DNA from: Candidatus Omnitrophota bacterium
Lineage (GTDB): Bacteria; Omnitrophota; Gorgyraeia; 2-01-FULL-45-10
Length of the DNA: 9,461 nucleotides
Assembly: GCA_003140915.1 (NCBI GenBank)
Contig: PLLI01000113.1
Coordinates: forward strand, 1,266 to 10,726
Direction: 5' to 3'
The first letter of the stretch is position 1, and every line of letters starts with the position of its first letter. This document shows positions 1 to 6,628 of the stretch, in pieces. The notes under the pieces were generated by a model that made no database searches, was not told the origin of the DNA, and saw only the letters and a list, made by a program, of their open reading frames with translations. The position numbers were made by a program, and so were the translations under genes.

Positions 1-40
1 CCACTCGACACAGCACATTCTATTGCATCGAAAAATTCTA

Positions 41-247
41 TTACAAACTTTTCAGTACGCGCAGTGTTTTGCGCGCTTCTGCGTCCTTGATCTTCTCTAT
101 CGCGAAACCGGCATGCAAAAGCACATACTCGCCCGGCTTGACACTCTTCATTAAAGAGAAATTAGCTTTCTTTCTCAAGCCCCCGGATTCGACGGTCCCT
201 TCATCACCGTCTATCTTTATTACCTTCATCGGTATGCCTAAACACAT
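41..247 (-). CDS. hypC: Hydrogenase maturation chaperone HypC/HupF
   Basis: Small chaperone that, with HypD, carries the iron atom while its CN and CO ligands are attached, then delivers it to the hydrogenase large subunit. The 68 residues match the family length. MCLGIP at the N-terminus carries the essential Cys2, followed by the small beta-barrel core with GTVESGG (17-23). PGEYVLLHAGFAIEKI (38-53) includes the conserved His45, and the family's acidic/Ala stretch DAEA follows. GGGGA seven bases upstream supports the ATG at 247. hypD or hypE would be expected next on the minus strand, but the remaining 40 bases show no convincing start. Confidence 0.95.
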   Translation of the reverse strand: MCLGIPMKVIKIDGDEGTVESGGLRKKANFSLMKSVKPGEYVLLHAGFAIEKIKDAEARKTLRVLKSL

Positions 248-270
248 TCGATCGTCCCCATTGTTTATTA

Positions 271-732
271 TTACTGTATTTCCCCTGATTGAAACGGTGA
301 ATCCGGTGTAAAATTTTTAGTGAGGCTGTACCAAAATACACTAGACGGCGTTACTGTTCCGGTATTGCGAGCCTCGATGTAATACCATAGTTGGGGGGGA
401 GAACCGCTGTATATAACATAAACACCATACCACCATCCGCTATTGCTTGGCTTACTCAAATTCTCCATTCCTATTGCTCCCCAACCGCTTTCGTTGCCGT
501 CAGGGTAAGGTTGGTTGCTTTGATACTGAAATTGAATAGAGTGAGGGTAGGTGTTATATTCCGTATAGTAAGCATCCATAGCGCTGCGAATGCCGCCAAT
601 CGTTGCATATGCCTCACTGCGCCGCGAGGATTGTACTAAATTAGTGTATATCGGCACGGCTATAGACGCGAGAATGCCGACTATTATCACTGCCACTATG
701 AGCTCAATTATAGAGAATCCCCTGTTACGCAT
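271..732 (-). CDS. Type IV pilin-like/type II secretion pseudopilin
   Basis: The 153-residue protein has a very short class III leader, MRNRG, before FSIIELIVA. The predicted prepilin peptidase cut leaves Phe at +1 and the conserved Glu at +5. One membrane helix covers about 6-26. Spine continuation SSRRSEAYATIGGIRSAMDAYY is followed by a C-terminal globular part rich in Tyr, Trp, Ser and Asn (about 62-153), with only a GSP..PQLWYYIEAR core and no cysteine pair. It would be assembled into a surface fibre or secretion pseudopilus, or used in DNA uptake; no other pilus gene is in the window. GAGGG five bases upstream supports the ATG at 732, which overlaps the hypF-like stop by 8 bases. The gene ends in three successive TAA codons, 23 bases before hypC. 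The position between hyp genes is unexpected. Confidence 0.88.
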   Translation of the reverse strand: MRNRGFSIIELIVAVIIVGILASIAVPIYTNLVQSSRRSEAYATIGGIRSAMDAYYTEYNTYPHSIQFQYQSNQPYPDGNESGWGAIGMENLSKPSNSGWWYGVYVIYSGSPPQLWYYIEARNTGTVTPSSVFWYSLTKNFTPDSPFQSGEIQ

Positions 733-1867
733 AGATGCCCTCTCTTTTTATGCTGCTCAGGCCAGCTATCGCTATCTGGCCGATCGGTATTCCTGAATCG
801 TTCGTCGGGATACCAGAATGAATATAAACTTTAAATTTGCTGGCCCGTAAAATTTCAGCTGCCCTTGCGGCCAGATACTTGTTCTGAAATACGCCGCCGC
901 TCAATACGACTTGCCTCAATTTGAACTTTTTCCTCAGCTTCGAAGATACGCCAAGGATAAGATCGGCTATCGTGTCATGGAATTTACGCGATATTACGGC
1001 TGTATCTATTTTCCCGGACAGATCTTTAACGATATCTCTTATGATTCCACCAGTCTCTGCTATAAGTCCTTCGCAGCCTGGGCGAATATCAAATTTATAG
1101 CTCCCGCAGCCGGTGCCTGAAACCAGGCCCTCTAATTCTATGGGTAACTCTGCTTCTTTCGAAACACGATCTTTCGCCAAGACGAGGCTGCCCACGGCGT
1201 CGAACAATCTTCCGACGCTTGACGTGAGAGGCGAATTTATCTTTTTATCGATCATCGCCTTCATCACCGCAACATCTTTCTCGCGCCATCTCTTTTTTAA
1301 AATAGGGGCAGCGTCTATTTTGCCGAAAGAATGATAAAGATAGCTCACTGCCATGCGCCACGGTTCTTTTATAGCCATTTCTCCACCGGGCATCGGAATG
1401 TATTCGAGGTGCGCGGCCCTTTTAAATTTCTTTAACCCTCCTGTGAAAAACTCCCCGCCCCATATGTTGCCGTCGGACCCGTAGCCGGTGCCATCGAAAG
1501 CGATGCCTATCACCTTACCTTTAATATCGTTATCGACTATTGCGGAAGCGATGTGGGCCTCGTGGTGTTGTATTTCGTATATCGTATTTCGTATATCGTA
1601 TTTCGTATATTCATGAGCAAGCCGAGTAGAGAAATACCCGGGATGAAGGTCGCAGGCAATGATCTGCGGTTTTATGCCCAATCTCTTCTGATATTTTTTG
1701 ACCGCCCGTTCGTATTCCGCAAAATTATCAGGATCGCTCAAGTCGCCGAAACCATCGATTAAAAAGGCTTCTCTGCCCCGTGCAAGCGCAAACGCACCTT
1801 TCAGATCCGCCCCGCAGGCGAGAACGGGCCTTTTTAACTTAAAAGGCAGCCTTATTTGCCGAATCAT
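725..1867 (-). CDS. hypF: HypF carbamoyltransferase domain protein (N-terminal domains absent)
   Basis: HypF makes the cyanide ligands of [NiFe] hydrogenase by passing carbamoyl from a carbamoyl-adenylate to the cysteine of HypE. This 380-residue protein holds only the Kae1-like transferase part. It has VLACGADLKGAFAL (15-28), GDL (41-43), the metal-binding HHEAH (101-105), FDGTGYGSDG (124-133), SSVGRLFDAV (216-225), SGGVFQN (323-329) and NDSG (356-359, where NDGG is usual). Full HypF is about 750 residues. The acylphosphatase, zinc-finger and YrdC-like parts that make the adenylate are missing, and the upstream neighbour is pdaD. It may be one half of a split HypF or a shortened form working with another YrdC-type protein. 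No clean disruption is visible. Residues 86-99 come from a 7-mer repeat. The stop overlaps the pilin start by 8 bases. Confidence 0.88.
   Translation of the reverse strand: MIRQIRLPFKLKRPVLACGADLKGAFALARGREAFLIDGFGDLSDPDNFAEYERAVKKYQKRLGIKPQIIACDLHPGYFSTRLAHEYTKYDIRNTIYEIQHHEAHIASAIVDNDIKGKVIGIAFDGTGYGSDGNIWGGEFFTGGLKKFKRAAHLEYIPMPGGEMAIKEPWRMAVSYLYHSFGKIDAAPILKKRWREKDVAVMKAMIDKKINSPLTSSVGRLFDAVGSLVLAKDRVSKEAELPIELEGLVSGTGCGSYKFDIRPGCEGLIAETGGIIRDIVKDLSGKIDTAVISRKFHDTIADLILGVSSKLRKKFKLRQVVLSGGVFQNKYLAARAAEILRASKFKVYIHSGIPTNDSGIPIGQIAIAGLSSIKREGIYA
1570..1611. repeat. Minisatellite: three 14-bp units (six 7-mers) inside hypF
   Basis: GTATTTCGTATATC is repeated three times without gaps (1570-1583, 1584-1597, 1598-1611), with only the last base differing. 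Each unit is itself two 7-mers, GTATTTC and GTATATC. A 14-bp unit breaks the reading frame, but three units make 42 bp, so the array encodes 14 residues (86-99) directly before the HHEAH motif without a shift. Confidence 0.95.
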
Positions 1868-1875
1868 ATGAGAAT

Positions 1876-1903
1876 ATTATATCAAATGGAAGGTTCTTTT
1901 AAA
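1876..1903 (-). promoter_or_regulatory. Possible promoter giving a leaderless hypF-like mRNA
   Basis: On the minus strand a perfect TATAAT lies at 1881-1876, only 8 bases before the ATG at 1867. TTTAAA (1903-1898; 4 of 6 matches to -35) precedes it by 16 bases. The start site would fall at about 1869-1867, at or next to the start codon. No Shine-Dalgarno sequence is visible before that ATG. The 66-base gap (1868-1933) otherwise holds only AT-rich sequence and no clear terminator for the upstream operon. Confidence 0.4.
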
Positions 1904-1933
1904 ATGTAAAAACAAGTCATCCGTAACGAATCG

Positions 1934-2503
1934 TCAGAACAGGAATACCGCGGCGGCAACAACGGTGGAGTAGTTACCCTCAGGGCTGACTACCGCAGAC
2001 TGCGTCGTATTTGAAGTGCGGACTATCTTGTTGCTTAAATGGTATATCTCTCTATTTTCATCCCAGGATTTATCCTCGTCAAATTCGAGCCCCAGCGTCG
2101 AGGCCAACATTTCTACCGCGAGGTCTTCGGCAAGGTCTCCCGATACCTTTTCGTTCTGCCCGAAGGCATGATGCTCGCTTAAATACCCGTAGGCGTGAGG
2201 GTCCGCCGGGACCGCGCAGCCGATGCTGGCGGCAATGAGCCTGTGGGGTTCGTTACCGGTGCATCTTGACATGACGGCATAAGTGATCATGCCGGGATAA
2301 AGCTCTTTCAAACCTTCGTTCCTGGATATGACCCTGCATTCGGGAGGAAGGATGCTCGAAACGTGGACGAGGTTGCATTTTTCTATGCCTGCGTCGCGCA
2401 GGGCAAGCTCGAAACTTCGAAGTTCCGCCTTGTGGCTGCCGACGCCTTTTGTAAAGAACATCTTTTTGGGAACAAGCAAATTTTTTCGCGGAACTAAAAG
2501 CAT
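1934..2503 (-). CDS. pdaD: Pyruvoyl-dependent arginine decarboxylase
   Basis: Makes agmatine from arginine using a pyruvoyl group formed by self-cleavage rather than pyridoxal phosphate. In the 189-residue protein the cleavage site is Ser49-Ser50 within [10 protein letters not shown]; cutting leaves a short beta chain and an alpha chain beginning with the pyruvoyl. Glu110 in [10 protein letters not shown] corresponds to the catalytic glutamate of the archaeal enzyme. The C-terminus VVAAAVFLF is typical. The family is known from archaea, Chlamydia and assorted bacteria. AAAGGG seven bases upstream supports the ATG at 2503. The first residues repeat LLVPRK/LLVPKK, probably a small duplication of the 5' end, because related proteins as I recall them start at the second copy. 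With speB, 12 bases upstream, it gives a two-step putrescine route. It is the last gene of the long run. Confidence 0.93.
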   Translation of the reverse strand: MLLVPRKNLLVPKKMFFTKGVGSHKAELRSFELALRDAGIEKCNLVHVSSILPPECRVISRNEGLKELYPGMITYAVMSRCTGNEPHRLIAASIGCAVPADPHAYGYLSEHHAFGQNEKVSGDLAEDLAVEMLASTLGLEFDEDKSWDENREIYHLSNKIVRTSNTTQSAVVSPEGNYSTVVAAAVFLF

Positions 2504-2515
2504 CCGTATCCCTTT

Positions 2516-3397
2516 CTATTTCTTACCGGAGAATATGTATCCCAATAACCTGTAGATAAGCTTTGCTGCGAGGAAGTCCGACGTTATCTGACCTTCTATA
2601 GGACAAAGCTCTACTACGTCGAAGCCCACTATCTTTTTGTCTTTGGATACGTCCCTTAAAAGATCGAGCGTTTCGTACCAGCCTATCCCGCCCGGCTCGG
2701 GTGTCCCGACCGCCGGAACGATCGCCGGATCGAAGACGTCGAGGTCTATGGTTACATAGACATTTTCGCTCAAGGCATTCGTGGTCTTGTCTTTCCACAT
2801 CGGCGTATCGAGTATATCATAGACGCTTATCGATTTGACCTTGCCGTTCGGCTGGCTAGCCAAGAAATCCTTCTCTTCCTTCGACATGCTCCTCGTGCCG
2901 ACCTGGACGACTGGACAGATCTCGCTTATCCTCCGCGCAATACAGCCGTGATTGAGTTTCGAGCCGAAATATTCATCTCTCAGGTCATAGTGCGCATCGA
3001 GATGCAGGACCGAGATATTAGGATAGACCTCTTTAAATGCCTTGACAGCGCCTATCGAAACCGAGTGTTCGCCGCCCAGTATAACGGGGAACTTGCCCGC
3101 CTTCAAAAGTTCCGCGGTCGAGACGCAGACCTTCTCCACCATCTCCTCCGATGACAACTTCGCAACGTCGAGCGGTTCGGCGGTGTAAATACCGATCCTG
3201 AACGTTTCCTGATTCAGCTCATCGTCGTAAAGTTCCATATATCTGGAGGCATCTATGATAGCGGAAGGGCCTTTAGACGTGCCATGAATATAGGTCGTGG
3301 TCTTGTCGTAGGGCACCTGCATTATCGCCACCTTGGACTTTTTGTAACTCGCGTATTCATCCGTAAGGGCTATAAAATTCTTATTTTTTTCATCCAT
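2516..3397 (-). CDS. speB: Agmatinase (ureohydrolase family)
   Basis: Cytoplasmic binuclear manganese enzyme, predicted to split agmatine into putrescine and urea. The 293 residues show all metal motifs: GGEHS (108-112, His111), DAHYD (134-138) and DLDVFDP (218-224, Asp218 and Asp220). FDVVELCP (259-266) and the family signature through TPEPGG (232-237) complete the set. NHG (149-151) stands where many members have SHG. Arginase and guanidinobutyrase share this fold. The immediately following arginine decarboxylase gene makes agmatine the best substrate guess. Start ATG at 3397 is 5 bases after the previous stop, with a purine-rich AGGGATAAAAGAG upstream. The TAG stop lies 12 bases before the decarboxylase start, and its surroundings form that gene's ribosome site. 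Confidence 0.93.
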   Translation of the reverse strand: MDEKNKNFIALTDEYASYKKSKVAIMQVPYDKTTTYIHGTSKGPSAIIDASRYMELYDDELNQETFRIGIYTAEPLDVAKLSSEEMVEKVCVSTAELLKAGKFPVILGGEHSVSIGAVKAFKEVYPNISVLHLDAHYDLRDEYFGSKLNHGCIARRISEICPVVQVGTRSMSKEEKDFLASQPNGKVKSISVYDILDTPMWKDKTTNALSENVYVTIDLDVFDPAIVPAVGTPEPGGIGWYETLDLLRDVSKDKKIVGFDVVELCPIEGQITSDFLAAKLIYRLLGYIFSGKK

Positions 3398-3402
3398 CTC
3401 TT

Positions 3403-4434
3403 TTATCCCTGCATGATCTCAGATACTTTTTTTGTAGTCTCAAGAATATTCCGGGCTGTCTTCTCGTCGAGAGTTCCTATCCCGCAACTCGGAGTGACCA
3501 GGGATGAAACCGACTCTCTTTCGATCCCTTTGTCCGCCAGGATATCGATCGCGGCACGCAACCTTTGCGCAAGGTCCTCGGCCGTCTCCTCCCCGGTCAA
3601 GCCTGAGGTAGGCACTATCCCCCATCCTATAGAGCCGCCTCTTTGGAAAAATTCCTTTAATTCTTCGCTATATAACAAAAACTCTTTTGTAAAATTATAG
3701 GCGTCAAAATTTATTATGTCAATATCCGTCTTTAAGAGCAATGCCCAGTCGGTATTGCCGCAGCAGTGGAGGCCGCATATGACGCCCTCGTCTTTAATTG
3801 CCCTTATCAACTCGTCGAGTTTTTCAAATGCGGCATCGGCGTTTATATTCACATAACTCGATCCTAAAGAAACGAGGGACGGTTCGTCTATAAAAATAAT
3901 TACGTTCGGAGAAACGGACCGTAACTTCCGCGCCTGCCATTTCGCCTTCATCACAAGGACCTTCGCCAAGGCCTCAAAGAGTTCGTTATCGTAAAGGATC
4001 GATTTCTTATTCTGGTCCGTAAGCGATAGGGCATAACTTACGGGACCGGTGATGTGGCCTTTTAGAAATTTTGCGTTCTTGGATAACTCCCCGGCAAGAC
4101 GTAAAAATTCGTAAAAACCTTTCGCGTGATCTTCCGATACTTTGAAGAATTCAATATCGCTTTCAAGATATTTTTCATAAACATTCTCGATATCATCGGC
4201 TGCCTTGGCCGTATCAATGCGTATCGTCCTCTTTTCCTCGTCGAGAAGAAGCCCCGGCAGCCTTTCGGAAAATTGGACGTACATATTCTCGAGGAACGAC
4301 ATGCGCGGCAGCTGTGGCCAGAATGGAATGGACGGGAAAATATCGAAGATCATCTCACAGGACTTCCTGGGATCTTTGAATGGGACAGATCCTATCCCTG
4401 TCGCTTCAAAATTGAATTTCAAGCTCTTTCCCAT
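3403..4434 (-). CDS. MetE/UROD-superfamily protein, possible core (folate-independent) methionine synthase
   Basis: The 343-residue single-domain protein resembles the C-terminal catalytic half of cobalamin-independent methionine synthase. ATGIGSVPF (11-19) begins the domain, GHITGPVSY is at 126-134 and IDEPS at 182-186. HCC at 223-225 supplies an H-x-C pair, Asp244 stands where MetE has a glutamate ligand, and TPSCGIGT (314-321) gives the last cysteine, Cys317. Together these suggest a thiol-activating zinc site. The N-terminal half of MetE is absent. Short stand-alone forms are known from anaerobes as core methionine synthases (Mes families) that take methyl from corrinoid donors. Related methyltransferases act on other thiols, so the substrate is open. 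It overlaps the protease gene by 16 bases and precedes the agmatinase by 5. Co-expression with polyamine genes would fit methionine supply, but this is inference. Confidence 0.75.
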   Translation of the reverse strand: MGKSLKFNFEATGIGSVPFKDPRKSCEMIFDIFPSIPFWPQLPRMSFLENMYVQFSERLPGLLLDEEKRTIRIDTAKAADDIENVYEKYLESDIEFFKVSEDHAKGFYEFLRLAGELSKNAKFLKGHITGPVSYALSLTDQNKKSILYDNELFEALAKVLVMKAKWQARKLRSVSPNVIIFIDEPSLVSLGSSYVNINADAAFEKLDELIRAIKDEGVICGLHCCGNTDWALLLKTDIDIINFDAYNFTKEFLLYSEELKEFFQRGGSIGWGIVPTSGLTGEETAEDLAQRLRAAIDILADKGIERESVSSLVTPSCGIGTLDEKTARNILETTKKVSEIMQG

Positions 4435-5381
4435 TCGCTCAGGCGCTTGATCCTCTTAAGCATGTTAGGGTGGGTGCTGAAAATTTCCATTACCCGGTCA
4501 CCAAAACCTAACCGGACATTTTTATTCTGCAAGGCCATCAGCTCGCTGTCGGAGATGGTGCCCGACTTATCGAGGTCGAGGTCCCTCAGGTCTTTGAGTT
4601 CGGCAAGCGCCCGTGAAGGGTCGTTGACAAAGAATGCCTTCAATCCCTCGGTCTCCTTGATGGCCTCTTTCGGCATCCTCGCCGATCCGTAGACGAGTTT
4701 ATATAAAGCTGATGCAAGCTGCGAAGGTTTATTGCCCAGATCGATTGAACCTTTATCGGCAAAATATTCACGGATCCTCGAGGCATACAGGACCAGGAGG
4801 TTCGTCAGAAGATAGAATATGAACGCTACGAGCCCGACAAGCATCGCGTTCGATTGGCCCCTGCCCCTTCTGTCGCCGAAGAAGAGGAACTGCCACGCGA
4901 TCCTGTAAAGAATAATGGGGATGACGGAGAGGAGCGTTATCGTCAGGACGTCCCTGTTCTTTATATGGCTCATCTCATGTCCCAGGACCGCCTTAAGCTC
5001 ATCCCTGTCGAGAAGGCCCATTATGCCTTCGGTCACACAGATCCTTCCGTCTCTCATCGTGCGACCGAACGCAAAGGCGTTGGGGATCGAAACCTGCGCG
5101 ATCCCTATCCGCGGCACCGGTATATTCGCGGACGCGGCAAGCGAGCGGACCATCGATTGCAGTTCCTGGTTCTCGGTAGGGGCCAGGTACCTTATCTTCA
5201 TCGACCATTCGATCAATTTCGGCCCCAGTATGTACTGGACGAGCATCATCACGACCGAAAGTATCAGGTAGAAATAGAAATTGCCGATGCCGAGCGAATA
5301 GCTCACCATCGATATTATCGCGTAGATTATCGCAAAAAGAAGCGCTGTCAGTAACCACATCCGTAATCTTAAACTCCACAT
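4419..5381 (-). CDS. htpX: HtpX-type M48 membrane metalloprotease with EF-hand loop
   Basis: M48 zinc protease of the inner membrane, a family that degrades misfolded or damaged membrane proteins. Counting from the ATG at 5381 it has 320 residues. It has two N-terminal membrane helices (about 8-30 and 38-58). The zinc motif HEMSH is at 135-139 and the third ligand, Glu205, is in REYFAD. Two more hydrophobic helices lie at about 146-168 and 180-200, and a C-terminal THPNMLKRIKRL is typical of the family. At 269-280 lies a textbook 12-residue EF-hand loop (DLDKSGTISDSE), suggesting calcium binding. A TTG lies 15 bases upstream in frame, but GGAGG stands at the right distance before the ATG at 5381, which settles the start. 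The gene lies 23 bases after the ROK gene and overlaps the next by 16 bases. Confidence 0.93.
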   Translation of the reverse strand: MWSLRLRMWLLTALLFAIIYAIISMVSYSLGIGNFYFYLILSVVMMLVQYILGPKLIEWSMKIRYLAPTENQELQSMVRSLAASANIPVPRIGIAQVSIPNAFAFGRTMRDGRICVTEGIMGLLDRDELKAVLGHEMSHIKNRDVLTITLLSVIPIILYRIAWQFLFFGDRRGRGQSNAMLVGLVAFIFYLLTNLLVLYASRIREYFADKGSIDLGNKPSQLASALYKLVYGSARMPKEAIKETEGLKAFFVNDPSRALAELKDLRDLDLDKSGTISDSELMALQNKNVRLGFGDRVMEIFSTHPNMLKRIKRLSEWERA

Positions 5382-5404
5382 TGCCTTATCCTCCAATTAA
5401 AAAG

Positions 5405-6628
5405 TTACGCCTGTATGAACACTTCCCTTGCCGCTAATGCTGCCGCGCCCATCACTATCGCGTCTTCTCCCAGAAAAGTCGGCACTATCTTTACGATACC
5501 GGCGGGCTCCTCAAACGCGAATTTCTTCACGGTATCCTTGACCGGCTGGAATAAAAGGTCTCCTGCCGCTTCCATCCCTCCGCCGATTATGACCATCGAC
5601 GGATTGAGGAGGTCGATCATGTATGCTATCCGCACGCCCAGGTCCTTGCCGGCGTTTTCCAATAGCTCCAATGCCAGCTTGTCGCCGGCCTTTGCCGCGC
5701 TTAAGACCGTCTCTTTCGTGATGGCCTCAGCATTTCCCTTAGCGAGCTTCAGTATCTCTCCGGATGAACCTTTCTGCACGGCCTTCTTTGCTTCGTGCAC
5801 GACGCCCAGGTCGACACCCCACGGCCTGAGATACGCAAATTCTTTGACATATCCCTTCTCGTCGGTTTGAAGCCCGTTATACGCTATCTGTATCTCGCCC
5901 GCGCAGCCGCTTGATCCCGTATAGACATCGCCGTTAACGACTATTCCGCATCCAACGTCCGAATATATGTATATGAGATTTTCGACGTCCGCGGACGGGT
6001 TCAATGTCTTTTCGCCGAACGCGGCGCACGAGGCATCGTTACCTATATATACCGGCATGTCGAAGGACTGCTCCAGCGCCTTCGCGAATTTCAGGAAACT
6101 GACGCGCGTCCTGCCTCTCGTCGGGTCCGTATCGCGGATGGTGCCGGAGGGATAATCGATTATACCGGAGATGCCTATCCCTATATTCTTTATATCGGGC
6201 GGATTAATCTTACTTTTGGTAATAACATCTTTTACTATCTTTGTGACCTCCGGGATCAGCTCTTCCATGTTTGTGGAAGGTCGCGGTATCTTTGCCTTCG
6301 CCAGGACCTTGACCTTGAGATCCGCGACTATAGCCAATATGTTCGTGGGGCTTATGTCGACTCCCACGACATAACCCGACTTCGCATTCAACTCCAGAAG
6401 TTCCGGCCTCCTGCCGCCGGAGGACATATCGAGCCCGACCTCGAGTATTATCCGCTTATTGATATAGTAATCGGCATAATTCGTGACAGTGACTATGTTG
6501 GAGCCCAGCATCCTCGATATCTCCGCCCGCGAGATGGGGCCGCGCTTACGGATAAGCTCAAGTATCGCGAGATTCCGTCTTTCCCTGTCCTGCGTGATAT
6601 GAAAACTAAAGATGTTAGACCCTTTCAT
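5405..6628 (-). CDS. ROK-family transcriptional regulator (NagC/XylR-like) with winged-helix domain
   Basis: The 407-residue protein has an N-terminal winged helix-turn-helix (about 14-65; RRNLAILELIRKRGPISRAE). The ROK sugar-kinase-fold domain follows from about 85 (GYVVGVDISPTNILAIVADL). GIGISGIID (150-158), GNDASCAAFGE (196-206, with the usual catalytic Asp at 198) and NPSMVIIGGG (342-351) mark the fold. The usual GH and CxCGxxGC zinc motif is absent: after CAGEI (242-246) there is no cysteine cluster. Sugar phosphorylation is therefore doubtful and a sensor role more likely. Start is ATG at 6628 with GGGGA just upstream and a 4-base overlap with the preceding gene. A role as ligand-controlled regulator of this same sugar operon is inferred from position. 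Confidence 0.92.
   Translation of the reverse strand: MKGSNIFSFHITQDRERRNLAILELIRKRGPISRAEISRMLGSNIVTVTNYADYYINKRIILEVGLDMSSGGRRPELLELNAKSGYVVGVDISPTNILAIVADLKVKVLAKAKIPRPSTNMEELIPEVTKIVKDVITKSKINPPDIKNIGIGISGIIDYPSGTIRDTDPTRGRTRVSFLKFAKALEQSFDMPVYIGNDASCAAFGEKTLNPSADVENLIYIYSDVGCGIVVNGDVYTGSSGCAGEIQIAYNGLQTDEKGYVKEFAYLRPWGVDLGVVHEAKKAVQKGSSGEILKLAKGNAEAITKETVLSAAKAGDKLALELLENAGKDLGVRIAYMIDLLNPSMVIIGGGMEAAGDLLFQPVKDTVKKFAFEEPAGIVKIVPTFLGEDAIVMGAAALAAREVFIQA

Noticed and set aside
1..40. Start of hypD or another gene downstream of hypC
   Set aside because: One frame stays open to the edge but has no start codon back into hypC; the ATG at 17-19 has no ribosome site and gives only a few codons, so nothing can be supported.
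1895..1933. Terminator after pdaD
   Set aside because: There is a T-run on the minus strand, but the preceding stem is only about five pairs with a G-U; too weak to call.
2523..2798. 91-codon minus-strand frame overlapping the agmatinase
   Set aside because: Arg-rich shadow translation of the agmatinase metal-binding region in another frame.
4126..4692. 188-codon open frame on the plus strand
   Set aside because: It is antisense to the well-supported MetE-like and HtpX genes, has no family features and no ribosome site; it is a shadow of their codon use.
5382..5396. TTG start five codons upstream for htpX
   Set aside because: The GGAGG inside this stretch is the ribosome site for the ATG at 5381, so the TTG is not the start.
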